Part shown: positions 11,387 to 24,084 of the stretch, piece after piece
Numbering within the stretch: position 1 is the first letter of the stretch
Layout of the letters: every line of letters starts with the position of its first letter
Program-made: the position numbers and the translations under genes
DNA from: Prosopocoilus inquinatus
Taxonomy: Eukaryota; Arthropoda; Insecta; Coleoptera; Lucanidae
Direction of reading: 5' to 3'
DNA length: 64,000 bases
NCBI GenBank assembly: GCA_036172665.1
Contig: CM069872.1
Coordinates: forward strand, 59,196,101-59,260,100
Notes under the pieces: model-generated
What the model saw: the letters and a program-made list of their open reading frames with translations, nothing else
Database searches by the model: none
What the model was told of the DNA's origin: nothing

Positions 11387-12689
11387 CGATATTTATTATA
11401 TGATCCAATGTAAGCTCAAGCTAGCTTGGATTTCCAGGAATTCGCTCGTGCTGAAACTGTGTTTATTGAAAGCTTGATGCTATGACTCACATCTGATTTA
11501 ACGATATTTTGCTTCGCAAGTGCAATGCATTTTATTACGGTGCGCAATGCAAGCTTGTAAGTTTTTTGAAACTGAGAAATTGATTTTATATTCCACGCGG
11601 AACCGCTGTCAACGACCGGATTCGTAAAGAATTTGCTTAATCCCAAATTCCCCCCAACGGTGGAGCTCTCGGTGAGCAAGAAGTAAAAATATCCGGCATT
11701 CTTCGCGGCGCGCGGGCTAATTTATCTTGTCGGAGGTCCAAGGTCAACTTATAAAACTGTAATTTCGGTTCGGTCGGTTGTTTCGCCATCCGAAATTTAC
11801 TGCTTTTAGCTAAGAGTTTTTCGCGACGCCTGCTATTGTCTTATCTCCAGATTTATGTACCGAGCCGATAGCCAAATCCCGGCGCAGAGTTACGAGGTAT
11901 TCAGGTCCTTTCGGATGCATAAAGTATCCCCCCCTTCGACTCCACCACCTCCCCTCATATGCGGTTCCAAGTCGCGCCTAATTTATTTACCACTCGGTAA
12001 GCTCATAACCAGAAAGAAACAAATTTGAGACCTTTTTGCTTATGAAAATTTTGATGTATGAAATTAATAGTTTCAAAATTCAAAACAATTTATAATAATC
12101 AAAAGCAAGTTGCAAGGTTGTATCATTCTACTTACCACCAATACAGTAAACACGTCCTGTTCTTTCTGTTGTTGTTGTTGAGGAATAATAATTACCATTG
12201 CCGCAATGAGTAATGGCCCTGGTCACACGGTTCGCATAAGATAATGGAGACGTCAAAGGGAAACTACATTAGTGGCCAGGTTAAGCTGAAGATTAATGCG
12301 ACGTCGTGCGTTAGCGAAGAACTGTCTGGTAATATCAAACCGGCATGAAATTTTAATGTGATCCGTTCGGGTTAAGAGATTTGTCAGAGATTTTCATTTT
12401 GTCTTAGTCAAATTAGGGTAATTAAGTTTGGCTGTGTAAAAGAAATTTGCATCGGCGTGGGCAGAAAAAGACCACCACTCAAAACAACCCAATTGAAGAC
12501 AGCGAAGTCTGTGCTTTTCATTTGGTTCTAATTCCCCGCCGGTCCTGCTCGAAGGACCAAACCAAGTTTCGTTTTTCTGAACGAATTATTGAATGCTCTG
12601 CGTCTGTGATTAGATTTCGTTCGAATTGTTCGTCGTTCCTGCCCCTGTCAAATTTTTTTTCTTCTTAGTGGAGCCCTGTCTGAATAGTT
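11387..12689. other. Non-coding stretch, nothing recognised
   Basis: Mixed composition with a short (TTG)n run near 12168. Open frames of 73-87 codons show no domain. No repeat partner was noticed. Confidence 0.5.
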
Positions 12690-14570
12690 TATTAAAAAAA
12701 AAAAAAACAGAAGATTTACAAACATTAAATAAATTTGAATCGGCTGGAAGATAAAAAACACAGGACGATCAACTGTTTATTCAAAATACTAAAAAACACT
12801 TCTGAAATACAGTTAAATCGAATAAAACGAAAACAAAAGGCGGTCGTCGAATTCGTCGATGGCGAAGATAGAACGAAAATCAAAAAAAAAGAGAAAAAAG
12901 GCGTTCAATTGTTTGCCGAAATAAAAATAAAATGCGGTCAAGTCGAATAAAACAAAAACGAAAAGTCGTCGTCGAGTTCGTCAATAAAATGACAATAAAA
13001 AAAGACGATCAATTGATTACACATCAAAATGCAAATAAAATACAGTCGAATTGAGTAAAACAAAAGGCGATCGTCGGATTCGTCGATGAAGATAGAACGA
13101 AAACAAAACAATAAAAAAAATCGACCAATTGATGATTAAAATCAAGATAAAATACAGTCATATCGAATCAAACGAAAACAAAAGACGATCGCCGATAAAC
13201 AATTACAAAAAAAAGGACCATCGGTGAATGACTGAAAAGCAAAATAAAGTCAAATCGTATAAAAGGGAATACAAAACGGGCTTAAAATGCAAAATAAAAT
13301 AATATCGAACGGAGTAGAACAGAAAAAAACTTGAACAAAAGACGATCAACTGATAATCAAAAAGACACGTCACGTCAAATAAAGTCAAACGAAAGAAGAA
13401 ACAAAAAAAAAACAAAAATAATCGATTGACAGTTAAAGAAATAAAGGATTATATTAAAAATTAAATGAAATAAAGTCATATGGGGAATAGAAAAAAAAAA
13501 AACAAAAGGACGAAAATAAAAATTACGTAAAACTCGATAAGTCAAATCCATGTAAAAACTGTCACAACCAAAAATTTCATCTCAAAATATTAAAGAGAAA
13601 AGACGATCAGTTGATAATTAAAAAATAAATTAAAGTTAAATCGAATAAAAGAAGGAAAAAAAAAAACAGAAATAAAATAGACCCAAATCAGCGAAAGGAA
13701 AAAACACGGAAAAGAAACAAAAGACGATCAATTGACAAAAAAAGACAAATAAGGTCGAATCAAATGAAACAAAAGTAAAAAAGAAAAAACGAGAGAATCA
13801 AATGATGGTTAAAAAATAAAAACAAAACAAATGAATTTGATTGAAATGAAAGGCCTGAGCCATTGATTATATAAAAATCAAATAAAATGAAGGCAAGTGA
13901 GGTATAAAAATAGATGATAAAGTTAAGATCAAAATAAAAATTCCATGAAACCGGGAATGAATGTGAAATCGATTTAAAAATTAAAAAAATTAAAAAATGG
14001 GCTGTCAATTAATGATTGGAAAGCAGAATAAAGTCAAATCGAATAAAAGAGAAAACAAGAATGGCGATTCATCGACGAGATTTAAGGGATTTAACCTAAA
14101 TTAAGAAGTTTAAAAAAAGGGCTATTTATTAATGATTAAAAAGCAAAATCGAATCGAATCGAATCGAATAAAAGAGAAAACAAGAATGGCGATCCATTGA
14201 CGGCATTTAAGGAACTTAACCTGAAGTCAGTTGAAGTTAAATGAAAAACAAAAAAACGAAATACAAAAGGCAATCAAATGTGATTAAAAAAAGTTATGTC
14301 AAATAAAAATCAAACAACAGAAAAACAAAACCAAAAGATGATTGATAGATTGATAGTTAAAAAAAAAAATGAATTAAGTCAAATTGGAGAAGGAATTGAA
14401 AAAAAGAAGACTATCTGTGATGAAGATGATAAAAATGCTATAAAACTGACATAAATCAAATCGAGTCAAGAGCACTGACGAATTTCTAACCAAATGTTTG
14501 AACAATAGAGAATCAAACTGATACAATGCAGTCAAATCGAATCAAGAAAATGAATAAAACAACCGCTAAT
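12690..14570 (+). repeat. A-rich GACGATCG-family block B (largest)
   Basis: About 1.9 kb of very A-rich sequence repeating two linked motifs: GTCAAATCGAATAAAACG and ACAAAAGACGATC(G/A)ATTGATAATTAAAAA. Clear cores lie at about 13001, 13181, 13337, 13601 and 13721, with weaker ones between. Near 14061 and 14186 the related ATGGCGAT(C/T)CAT motif recurs 125 bp apart, matching the ~130-bp unit of block C. A (GAATC)n stretch lies near 14150. Open frames here have skewed composition and no domain. It is best read as a decayed satellite-like array. Confidence 0.85.
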
Positions 14571-16029
14571 TAATTGATTGTGTTAACACCTACACAATGC
14601 TCGAGTTATCCTGCTCGAAGGACCATATCAAGTGTAGAAAAGGGAATGATTTTAGCTAGATTTTTGTGTACAACGTATTACTTTAAGGAATTTAATGATT
14701 TCAGCTGCTCCCGAAACAAAAACTGGAGCTAAACAAATGGCTTTTTTATTGTGATTTGATTTTTAACCTCAAAATTATATTTGTCGTTATGATTTTAATT
14801 ATCCGTCGTAGGAAAAAAAATCCCCGGAGTTTACTCTCGACTATTTTAGAGTAATATTAATAGCCGGCGTGTCATCAATTCTCATTTGGTATGCTTTTAC
14901 TCCTCGTCAGTCCAGCTCTTCCAACTATTACATTTCCCCCAACAACAATGCGCGTTCCGATGCAAAAGAATTATTTATTAAGATCCATTAGCTCGGCGAG
15001 TTATTTTCGCATGTACGCTGCCAAATGTAGTAGCATTCCGTGAATAAATGGGCACTAGTAAAGCGAGGATAAGTATGACGAAATATTGCGAAACGCAGCA
15101 ATGATAATTTATCGTTAGCGCAATGACAGCAAGCCATCCAGCGAAGTTAATTTGACGGCTTTAAAATAGATGAAACTGACGCGCATTTATGTTTTTGATG
15201 TATGTTGAAGGTGAGCGCGAAAAAGGGCGCCATTTTCTACCGTTTGGTTCAATCTGGAACATTTATCTCAATGCAGCTCACGTCGTCCGTGACACTTGTA
15301 GTAGTACACGTTAGTAAAACACAATTGAAATTCCTGTTTCTAGCAGAACAAGATCTATGTATGTATGTATGTAAGCATGTATACGAAGCTATGTTTTATA
15401 CAATTTTTTTTTTTTTGCGCAGTTATTAGTATTCTTTTCTTTGAAGGACGTCGTTAAATTTGAGCCTTTTTAATAAAAATTTCACGACGTTAAAAAATAT
15501 TATCCTAAACATCGTAAAAAGAGGGTTAATATCGTTGAAGCCCCCCCGGATCATCTTTATCCTTTTCAGAAGCGAAAAGTTCATCCCGACGAGGATTAAT
15601 TATCGATAGTAAAAAAGCTCGGGAATCAAAAGGAGGCGTAATCAAATTAAGGGAGCTTGTTATGAAAACAGCTCAGGGAGGCGTTATTTTTACTTTACGG
15701 GCGGACGGCTGCGGTGGGGTGGTTAAAGTGTGTTAAAACTCAAATAACGGCGGCGCGTGCTCCACCGCGCCCTGAATTATTCAATCACGGTCCAAATGGA
15801 GCTCTGCTTTTATTATTTTATTATGTCTCGCCATTCAAATTGCTAGAATTCTCTTCCAAGTTTTCTCTCCTGGCTGGCTGGCTGGCTGGTGCGGGCATCC
15901 GCCGGAACTAATCCCCAAGTTGTCTGCGCGCAGAGCTTCAATCATTAACGCGAATTTTTAATTGCTTACATTTTTTCGTTTTTACTAATCTAACAATACT
16001 TTGTTTTTGCTAAAAAAAAAAAACACTTC
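14571..16029. other. Non-coding stretch with two small microsatellites
   Basis: Contains (ATGT)4 at 15357-15372 and (CTGG)5 at 15870-15889. The remainder is AT-rich with no supported frame or repeat partner. Confidence 0.55.
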
Positions 16030-16350
16030 CTTTGCGAAATATTACTCTCCAAGATAGCAGCAACTACCCTGCGTACATGTGCATGATCATGTACAGGGAA
16101 AATAGACAGGACAATGTGCGACATTCAAACTTTTTTCGAATTTTTAAACAATAAGGCACTTGTGGCAGTTATGTACGAAGCGTATAGGTTTTCGTTTCAA
16201 CAATTCTGCCATTTAAGTAGCAACCACACTGCGTGCATGTACATGATCTTGTTCAAGGCAAATACATCCAGCACAACCAATCTTTCTCGATTTTTTAAAC
16301 AAGAAGTTGCTTACGGCATCTACGTCTACGTCTATCTTAATTTAAAGTCA
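16030..16350. repeat. Degenerate two-copy tandem repeat, ~160 bp
   Basis: Two copies 160 bp apart share GCAAC.AC.CTGCGT.CATG (16069 and 16229 at CTGCG), ATGATC.TGT.CA, and a later TTTTTCGA.TTTTTAAACAA segment. Substitutions are frequent, so this is an old duplication. Confidence 0.75.
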
Positions 16351-17089
16351 GGAATCAATTAGTTTTACTGCAAAATAAAGTTGGAATTAAGCAGAAATAA
16401 TTTGTTCCGAGCGCGTTGTATAAGTTGTAATGAATGAAAACCAAAAATAAAGCGTCAGAGACCGCGAAAATAATAGTCCATAAACGGAAGTCGAGAACGA
16501 AAACGATAAACGACACAGCAGATTGTATCATGATGATCATGATTCGCGGCACGGCCGCCGCACAAAACAAGTTAATCAAATATGGCAACTGAAAATGAGA
16601 ACGTCTGCTCCATATGCCGAGTAATTTAGCGATTCGCTTAAACAGCGGATCCCGGTGATTGCGGTGTTTTGTGATAATCTGCGAATCGATGCCGCACAAA
16701 TAAACCTACGGCGAAACGCGGCCGTTCATTTAGTCGGGGCGCCCGCGGTTTTTCAATTCGCCCTCTCCCTCTCTCTCTCTCTCCCTCTCCGCCGCTGGCG
16801 CGCTCTCTACGGCCGTATTAAATTTAATTTGCGCACTGGCCAAAAGAGATGGACGTCATCGTCATCATGATTTCACTTGTTCGAAATTGAAAACCGATTA
16901 CGCGTTAATAACACTGTAATGCTGTCAGTCACCTCGTCAAAGTCGCTTTCGACGTATGTAAATATTCCTATGTGTTGTTATTGTGGATGTTGATATATTC
17001 GAAATTAAGGCGCGGCGATTTTAATTAATAAATAACTTGTCAAATTCATTTCATTTGGTATCCAGTGCTTAAAAACCTCCGAACGTTAT
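16351..17089. other. Non-coding stretch with CT-rich tract
   Basis: A CT-rich tract at 16761-16790 (CCCTCTCCCTCTCTCTCTCT) is followed by a GC-rich patch. Near 16527 the motif ATCATGAT is directly repeated. Nothing coding is supported. Confidence 0.55.
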
Positions 17090-18110
17090 TTAACTAGTAC
17101 ATCCTGAAGGTTAGGCCCTCAAGGTACCACGAATCTCTCGCTTACCACTTGGTTAACTAGTGCAAGTCGATGTCGCTACGAGTCACACACTATGGAAGGG
17201 ATCGTTGCTGTGTTACTGGAAAATCTCGAGGTACTGCACGTAGCCTTTTACGGATGCTTGAGTATTCAGGATGTGACAAGTCCAATGTTTCTGGACTGGT
17301 TGATCAATGCAAATCGATGTAATTAATTGAAATTAGTCACACTCGGCAGGGGGAACTGTGTTTAGAGGAAAATTTCGGCGCGTTGCGTCTCAGATCTAGA
17401 ATGACCGACGTCACACTAAGCGCACCCAGAGATCTATCAATCAACGGACAATCAAAATTTCATTACAAGACTGTGTAAAAGAAAGATGTAAAGATTCAAT
17501 ACTTTTTCAGAATAAATTCTGATTACGACTGACCGGATACAACCATTCAGTTCAACATTATTAACTTCAATATTTTACACAATCTTGTAATGATGTTTTG
17601 ATCGTTCGTTGATACACGTGCGGGTGTGCTATGTGTGACGCCCGTCTTACGGACATTTGATAAAGGCTTTTAGAGGGTGACGAGGTCTTCGTATTCCACT
17701 TGGTTGAACAATGCTGAAAATATTCTTTACGAGTGACATTCGGCGGGGTATCATGACTATGATACTGGAAAATCCTGAGGTCCTGATCATCAGATGACCC
17801 ATGCGGAGGTTTAATAGAGGCCGTAAAATATGAGGAAACCTTCGTACTCCAGTTGGTTGTCCAACACAAATCTATGCTGAATATATCCTCTGCGGGGGTC
17901 ATTGTCATGTTACGAGAAAATTCTTAAGCGGCTTGGCGTCTCAGATGACGTTTACGGATATTTGATAGTGGGCCTTGAGGTGTGGCGAATCCATCGTTCT
18001 TTAATTGGTTGACCATTACAAATGTGCGATACTGTGACATCCGGCAGGGGTGATCATTGCCACCTGAAGGGAAAATTCTGGGGGCCTGGCACTGGAGTTG
18101 ATTTGAGTAT
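17090..18110. repeat. Degenerate ~153-bp tandem array, 5 units
   Basis: Recurring landmarks are TTGGTTGACCA (near 17149, 17296, 17699, 17853 and 18005), GTGACATCCGGC.GGGGT, GAAAATTCTGAGG and GCGTCTCAGATGACGTTTACGGA. Unit lengths are about 147, 154 and 152 bp, plus one of 159 bp once the inserted foldback at 17403-17646 is removed. The units are strongly diverged. Their near-nucleosomal length resembles ageing satellite monomers. The minus frame at 17567-17908 is a by-product. Confidence 0.85.
17403..17646. mobile_element. Foldback/MITE-like element inserted in the 153-bp array
   Basis: The left arm (17403-17481) and right arm (17572-17646) are imperfect reverse complements over about 75-80 bp, sharing GTCACACTAAGC/GTCACACATAGC, TATCAA..AACG, AATCAAAA and CATTACAAGA.TGTGTAAAA. 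A spacer of about 90 bp has no coding capacity. The element interrupts the array unit between GCGTCTCAGAT and TTACGGACATTTGATA, so the array predates the insertion. No clean target-site duplication remains. Confidence 0.82.
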
Positions 18111-20289
18111 CGACTGGATACTCAATCAAAGTACTTTGCACCTGCGTGAATATAAAGCTCTCTTCCTTTCGATATCGACTGCACCCAATTGAATTCTAAA
18201 AGGACTTTAGAATAAATTGCTTCCGTAAGAAGGTGGCTCGTCACCCTGAAGATTTATAATGAGTTTATCGCCGAACCGGCGCGGCGGCCATTAACTCGAT
18301 AACATACTGCATTGATTGCGGTAATTAAGATCTCGCGATTGCACTGTTTATTTCTTCTTCCCTCCCAACCAGCGTGACGCTTCCCACGCTCAGCGAAAAA
18401 TACGGCCCAATTTCTTCACGGCGCCCTGCGCGTAAAAAAGGGTTGCCGCTCACAATAAAGGGGCGCGATTTCCACAGGAGTAAGTTAGAATTAGTGGGCC
18501 CCGGCGAGGAAAGTTTTATTTTAAGGCGGGCAGGCACGGCCGACCGATGCGCCCGACGCGACGTAAATCAATCTGCCCGTACACAGAACGTTTTAAGGTA
18601 ATTGCGTTATTTCAATTTACATGCTAATTTCTCAGAGATTAGATGAATGATTAATGTGTGCGGCGCTCCGGAGGCTAACGAAAAAAGAAACACGCCCATT
18701 AAAGCTCTTGCGTTACGTATAAGCGACTTTTCACCTCCCCCCCAATCATCCTTGATATGTCAAAAATCAATGCCTCCTTGAAAAATTAGGGCAAACCCTT
18801 TAAGTACAAAACACACTAAGCTTTTAAAATGAATACCATGTTGTATTATTCTGGAACAGGGTAATTTGATGTGATGTTGCCTGTAACTGCAGGGGGTGCA
18901 AGTGCGAGGACGAATGGCATCTACATGCGAACGAAGACGTATATACTGCAGGGGAAGTAAATGGGTTTACACTCTTGGGAGCCATTGTTTGAGGGCAATG
19001 ATAGTGCAGATAGTAGACAGACATTTCGGTGATGCATGGTGATTGCAGAAAGGACCAGGGGTCAGTTTAATCTTCCTGTTAAATTCTGACACACTTCCTC
19101 CGTCCGGGCAACGCCTGTGGTTTAAGGTCAATTAAATTCGATTCGGGGCGCAATATACGTAACGATTGCGAAATTTACGGCGCCGTTTCCGGCAACGTTA
19201 ACGTTATTATTGTTTAGTGTGTTTTCATAGTGGTCCCCATTATTAAATCAATAGGAGAGTAAAATAAAGGAAACGACTTTACAGGCAGACTATTAAGCCG
19301 CGCTTACTACAATAAATAGTTATAGGTATAGCACAAAGGGCTGTAGTAAATACGTGTTCAATTGGACGGTTAATCAATACGTGATTGATGGTATTAATGA
19401 CGCATTACGGACACGAACATAAAAATTTAGTATTAGATTGATTATTCTGAGAGTAGAATGAGAGTCAAAATTATTATTATGTGGGACTTTTTAATTAATT
19501 GGGGGGAGGGAATAGCAGCGAAGCTCGACGCGCCTCGTCTAAGTGTGCGAGTGGCATTACACATTTTAATATTTTTAAATAATTTATCAATTTTGTTTCG
19601 TTAAACTACAACGATCTCTTTCACAATTGAAAAAGTATTGTCTACAATGCCTTGTGCTTTATTTCAATGTCCTCCGTTTGAACCAACCAGCGTCGAGGAG
19701 CCGAAATCCCTTGAAAATCCTACGTTACGCCTGTCATTTAACCATATTCAAACCTTTAACCGTTTGGCCCGGAGCTTTGTGCCGATTCGGCGCGCCAAAT
19801 AAAATAACTCTTTGCCGGCGGGAAACGCGATTTTTTTCGCAATTTGTTTCGATAATTTTGAGCCCTGCGAGCGCTTTAAATCGGAGGGTGCTGCACGCAC
19901 GGACTGTCAAAGAGTTTCCTGGTCAGTTGAATCCATTCAATCGCGTTTGTGTTTTTGCGGCCTGCGATTCGTTCGGCTGCGAAACGTTTTTCTCGTTGCC
20001 GGGACGCAAATAATTCCACCTCCGAAAAGGCAGGCTCGCTTCAAATATTCATTCTCTTGGAAAAAGGGGGGACGGTGGTGGTGGTTGTTATTTGGCGCGG
20101 AGAGCTCCCAGTTAAAACACAAACGATGACGGGTTCCAATTATATTTTCATCGTCGCTGATGATTTTAATTTAATTTTTAGGGAACTGAAAATAAATCGT
20201 CCCAATAAACCATGGCCATTGCAAAAACACCATGGACGAAGATTAGCAGTAATCGAAATGAATTTTTCTAGAAGAATTAATTAATGGTA
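18111..20289. other. Non-coding stretch, nothing recognised
   Basis: AT-rich with a GC-richer patch at 18380-18560. Overlapping frames at 19627-20129 (up to 128 codons) have no recognisable domain and start without a convincing context. Confidence 0.5.
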
Positions 20290-20720
20290 AAACCTAATCG
20301 CATGGAGAAAGCATTGAGGAATTGGCAAACCAAGAAAGTATGCCAGGAAAAGTGGAGACAGAGCAATTGCACATTGGACAAATGGGTGGAACAACTGGAA
20401 TAATAGGAAAATGAAGAAGAACGCCGAGAAAACTAATCAATTAAATGATCTTCCACCTAGAAACAGGGAGAAGACATGGAAGAATTAGAATGGTTTAAAG
20501 AAAGCAATGAGGGATTGGCAAACCAAGCGATTGTAATAGGAAAAATGGAGACAAAGCAATTGCACATTGGACAAGTGGATGGAATTGTTAAAAGAAAAGG
20601 GAATAGAAGGAGGAGCAGGCCGAAGAAACTGATGAAATAAATAACCGGGGAAAAAATGAAGGAATTAACAAGACCAGCAGAAATGGTAATAAAATTCGAC
20701 CTCCTTCTAGGACGCGAGAG
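20290..20720 (+). repeat. 193-bp direct repeat, two copies plus a partial third
   Basis: GCAATTGCACATTGGACAA occurs at 20363 and 20556, 193 bp apart, each within a similar purine-rich unit containing GGAGA(A/C)A and AATTGGCAAACCAAG-type segments; a weaker third start follows near 20690. The second copy has a short frame ending in a basic 'RRRSRPKK' run. That weakly recalls the basic tail common near LINE C-termini, but not firmly enough to assign. Confidence 0.8.
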
Positions 20721-22401
20721 ATCACAGGAGAAGCAGAAGAAGGAGGGAATGGACATCGTCATCCTTCAGTTCTACTTCTTTCAACCTTCTAACTTAACAA
20801 ATTCCACAGCCAACCAACTGCCCTCAATCAATTTAGAAAAAGGGATCAGGCATGTCCTCAGACCATCCGTCGAAGTCTTCTTCAAATAAAAGCCTTTTCC
20901 CAACTGAGATTTTAAGTTACCTAAAGAAACTGCTCTTATTTGAAAAATGGGGGGCGGGCGGGGAAAGAGTAGCTGATGGCCATCCATAAACGTCGGAAAG
21001 TTTTTTTTTCTCCTGCGGCGCTCTTTTTCTTATTTTGTAACCGATTATACGCGTTATTGTAATTTCTAAGAGGCCCCGAACGTGAGGATACATTTGTATT
21101 ATCGCTAAATAAAAACATGATTAATAGTCCCGCTTGATTCGTGTACGAGGGAAAAAAATGGCCTCCGATCGAATATTTCAAAGGCGACAGGCGATTAAGA
21201 ACCACGAAACAAGTGTTGCCGGCCATGGAAAGAAGCGTTAAACCGGATGAGTAGTAGCGACGGCAAACAAAACATCCACATGTAAAGATGACCAGAAATT
21301 AGATTGTGTCAGATAAGCGGAGATTGATTCCGTTTGTGGTGCACAAAGGCGCTCGGCGGTGTCCGACTCCCGAGGAGGGCGAGAACCGAAGAATTCAAGT
21401 TGCCTAACAGCATTCCGTTCGCCGCGCCGTCGATTTTCGTGTTCAACGCGAGGCCTGGCCGTGTTGAAATTAATTTCGATGTAATTTCGTGAGTTTTAGA
21501 TGTAATTACTGTGCAAAACATAAGGGTCAGGTTTTACTAGTGGAGGGCAAGTCCTATGCGGTCTCGACCACATTTACCATACCGACCGAGCCGCCTCGTA
21601 TCACACAAAGTTACGTGGATTAAGTCTGCGGTTAGTCTGCATTTGATCAATAATTGAGGCGCTAATAAATTTCGCCCAACTTGATACCCGGAGACAAATT
21701 CGTGCTGATTGACTAAGCCAAATCACCGGGGGGATTTGTTGGTTACATGCTACAGATATTTTATAGACAAGTATTCAGATTTATTCATGAAAGCCAACAG
21801 ATTACGACAGATATCTGCACGATTGTCAAAAGAAAGGGATTTTCTTCATTTAACTTGCGCTCAATTTGCTCAATATCGAAAAGCTATGTCACGGAAATCG
21901 GTTCACAAATAAATCGCATGCGCAAGGCGTTTTTTGAATTTGGCGCCGCGCTGTCATTTCCTTCATAATTTAAGAGCGGCGCTCGAATTAAAAATAAAAC
22001 AAATACTTGAAGAAGGTATCAACAAAATTTTGCGACTTCTGAAGAGTTGCTTGACTGATTTGCTTGGGGGGGAGGGAGCTAAGAAGAAGTCGATCAAATT
22101 TTAGTGGAAATGTCATTCCAGGATCGCTTCTGTTCACAGTTGGGATTAGGAAGAATCCTTAAGGTTTGGTTTACGTTGATGACATGTTGGTCATAGAGAT
22201 TAATAAAGTAAAAAATCATTTTTTTTTTGGTGTACGGTCGCGTGCAATACATTTTGGTTGGCACTGATTGTCAAAAGTTAGTTTGTTTTACTAAAACTAA
22301 GCAGATTCACGTCCAAATTGACCCTTGACATTCAACTTTCATTGGAAGACGTTCTGCCGGATCACGCTCACTCTCTTCGATCCTTCTCTTTTCTCCTATT
22401 A
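20721..22401. other. Non-coding stretch, nothing recognised
   Basis: AT-rich, with a T9 run near 21001 and G-rich runs near 20950 and 22067. Open frames of 67-96 codons have no domain. No repeat partner was seen. Confidence 0.5.
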
Positions 22402-22726
22402 GTCTTTTTCAACCCGTTACCCCGAATCGAGTTTACAACGGATTATTGTAGAATAAGGCTCAATTTTCACACAGCAGCGCGTCGCGTCATTTTGGTTCCT
22501 ATGATTTTACATGTAATTTTTTGACATATAATGCTGCCGAGTGAGAATTGCTGCATTTAAAGTCCTGACAACTTTTCGAGGCAGCAAAATGACGCGACGC
22601 GACGCGCTGCCGTGTGAGAATTGGGCCTTAGATGTCGGGATGACCACACGTCTTGTGCTTATCCAGACATCTAATTTTAGAATAATCCGTTGCAAACTCG
22701 ATTCGGGGTAACGGGTTGAAAAAGAC
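22402..22726. mobile_element. Foldback element with ~95-bp terminal inverted repeats and a nested insert
   Basis: The left arm (22402-22497) begins GTCTTTTTCAACCCGTTACC. The right arm (22582-22726) ends with the exact complement of that string. Inner parts share CAGCGCGTCGCGTCATTTTG. The right arm is longer because it holds an extra block of about 40-47 bp at 22628-22674, itself bounded by TTAGATGTC and GACATCTAA, absent from the left arm. So a small inverted-repeat element may have entered an older foldback. The frames across it on both strands are by-products. Confidence 0.88.
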
Positions 22727-24060
22727 ATGATTTTTTTAATTTTCCCCCTTGGAAAGGTGGAACAGCAATCGCGGCTCTAGCCCCTAGCGTATCAAGGCAA
22801 CTAATCGATCGGGCCTTCAGTTTCCATCTTCGAAAGTCGTTTTAGCAACGAAATTCACAACTTCTTTCCTGCCCAAACCAAAGTTATGATGACTTTAGCA
22901 AATTTAAATTCCGTGTTCGTTTTTTTTCTTCATCTATTCTCGTTTTTCATTCACGTGAGTAAGATATGGAGTTTGGTATGGCTTTGCCACTCCACGAATG
23001 CTCTCACAAGAGCGACTTGGTGGCCTTCCAGCTTTTCCCTTTTACAGTAATCACCAATGTTACTGTTGATTGTTTTGACGTCGTCATGGTTGCGCTATAT
23101 GAAGACTTAACATGAATGTGTATCGCAGTATGAAGACTAAAGAGTATTGTGCAGCCGAAGTATGGTAGTTAGTACTCACCTTCAAAAGGGTAGAGACTAG
23201 GGATTAATGTATTATTGCGAATAATTTTATCAAATTCCAATGCGTTCTCAGACTTCTCGGCAGCAAATAGATATTCAATATCCAATTACAGAAGATAATA
23301 AATAACAATTGCGTACCTTAATCATAGTACAATTTCGTTTTCTCGTTGCAGAATCGCGCGGACACTTCCAGATCGCGGATATTGCGCGCGGCTCTGTGTG
23401 CTTGCCCATATATTTCACGATGATAATAGTATAATATATGATTACCCCCGTAAACAGCCGGGCGAGTTAAGCATTGTATGTACGCAAAAGGCACGGACGA
23501 TATTACATGTGATTCAGATAAACGGCATTCATTCGCAAGCGCGAGGCAACAGATGGCGTAAATAACTTACCGCATTGCTGACTGGCTCGATGTACCTACA
23601 CACCTAAATACATAATACGTAGATGAAACATGATTTACGAGGATGTGAAGTGCAAATACAAAAAAAAAGTGTAATGTTTAATTTCTATGAGCTCGGTTTG
23701 ATTCAAGAACCTGTATATGAGTGGGTAGAAAACAAAAGGGTTTGTGTATGCAGGCATGCATGCATAAATAAAATCTGTCGGTCAGATGAACTATGGCGTG
23801 TTTGAATGGCGAAGTAGTAAGTATAACTGAAGTGTATTATGAACCTAACTAAGGCAACGACTTAAATTAAGCCCCAGGGGCGATGAACTGGAAAGAACTC
23901 GTAGAAAGGAGAGATTAATTACGGCAACTGGCGTTGTTTCTGAGAAATTAGTTCTCACTGCAGTGCTCTTGTTTGTATTTATTCAAACTCTAAAATGAAA
24001 TATTAATAAACAAGAGTAATATGCTGTGCGTTGCTTTTTTATTAACTATTGCAGGCGGAT
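22727..24060. other. Non-coding stretch, nothing recognised
   Basis: AT-rich sequence. The frame at 23623-23805 (60 codons) is unsupported. No repeats were noticed. Confidence 0.5.
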
Positions 24061-24084
24061 GGGGGCGGGGGGGAGGGGGGGGGG
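24061..24084. repeat. G-rich tract
   Basis: Twenty-four bases that are all G except one C and one A. It could support a G-quadruplex, but no gene context gives it a role. Confidence 0.9.

Noticed and set aside
19627..20129. 128-codon frame as a gene
   Set aside because: No domain, overlapping open frames in other phases, and no repeat or splice support.
20457..20762. Minus-strand hydrophobic frame as a membrane protein
   Set aside because: It is the complement of purine-rich repeated DNA, so the Phe/Leu/Ser-rich product is a composition artefact. The same holds for 13203-13415 and 13760-14008.
24061..24084. G-rich tract as a functional G-quadruplex promoter element
   Set aside because: No transcription unit nearby; G- and C-runs of similar kind are scattered in the window (6188, 46039).
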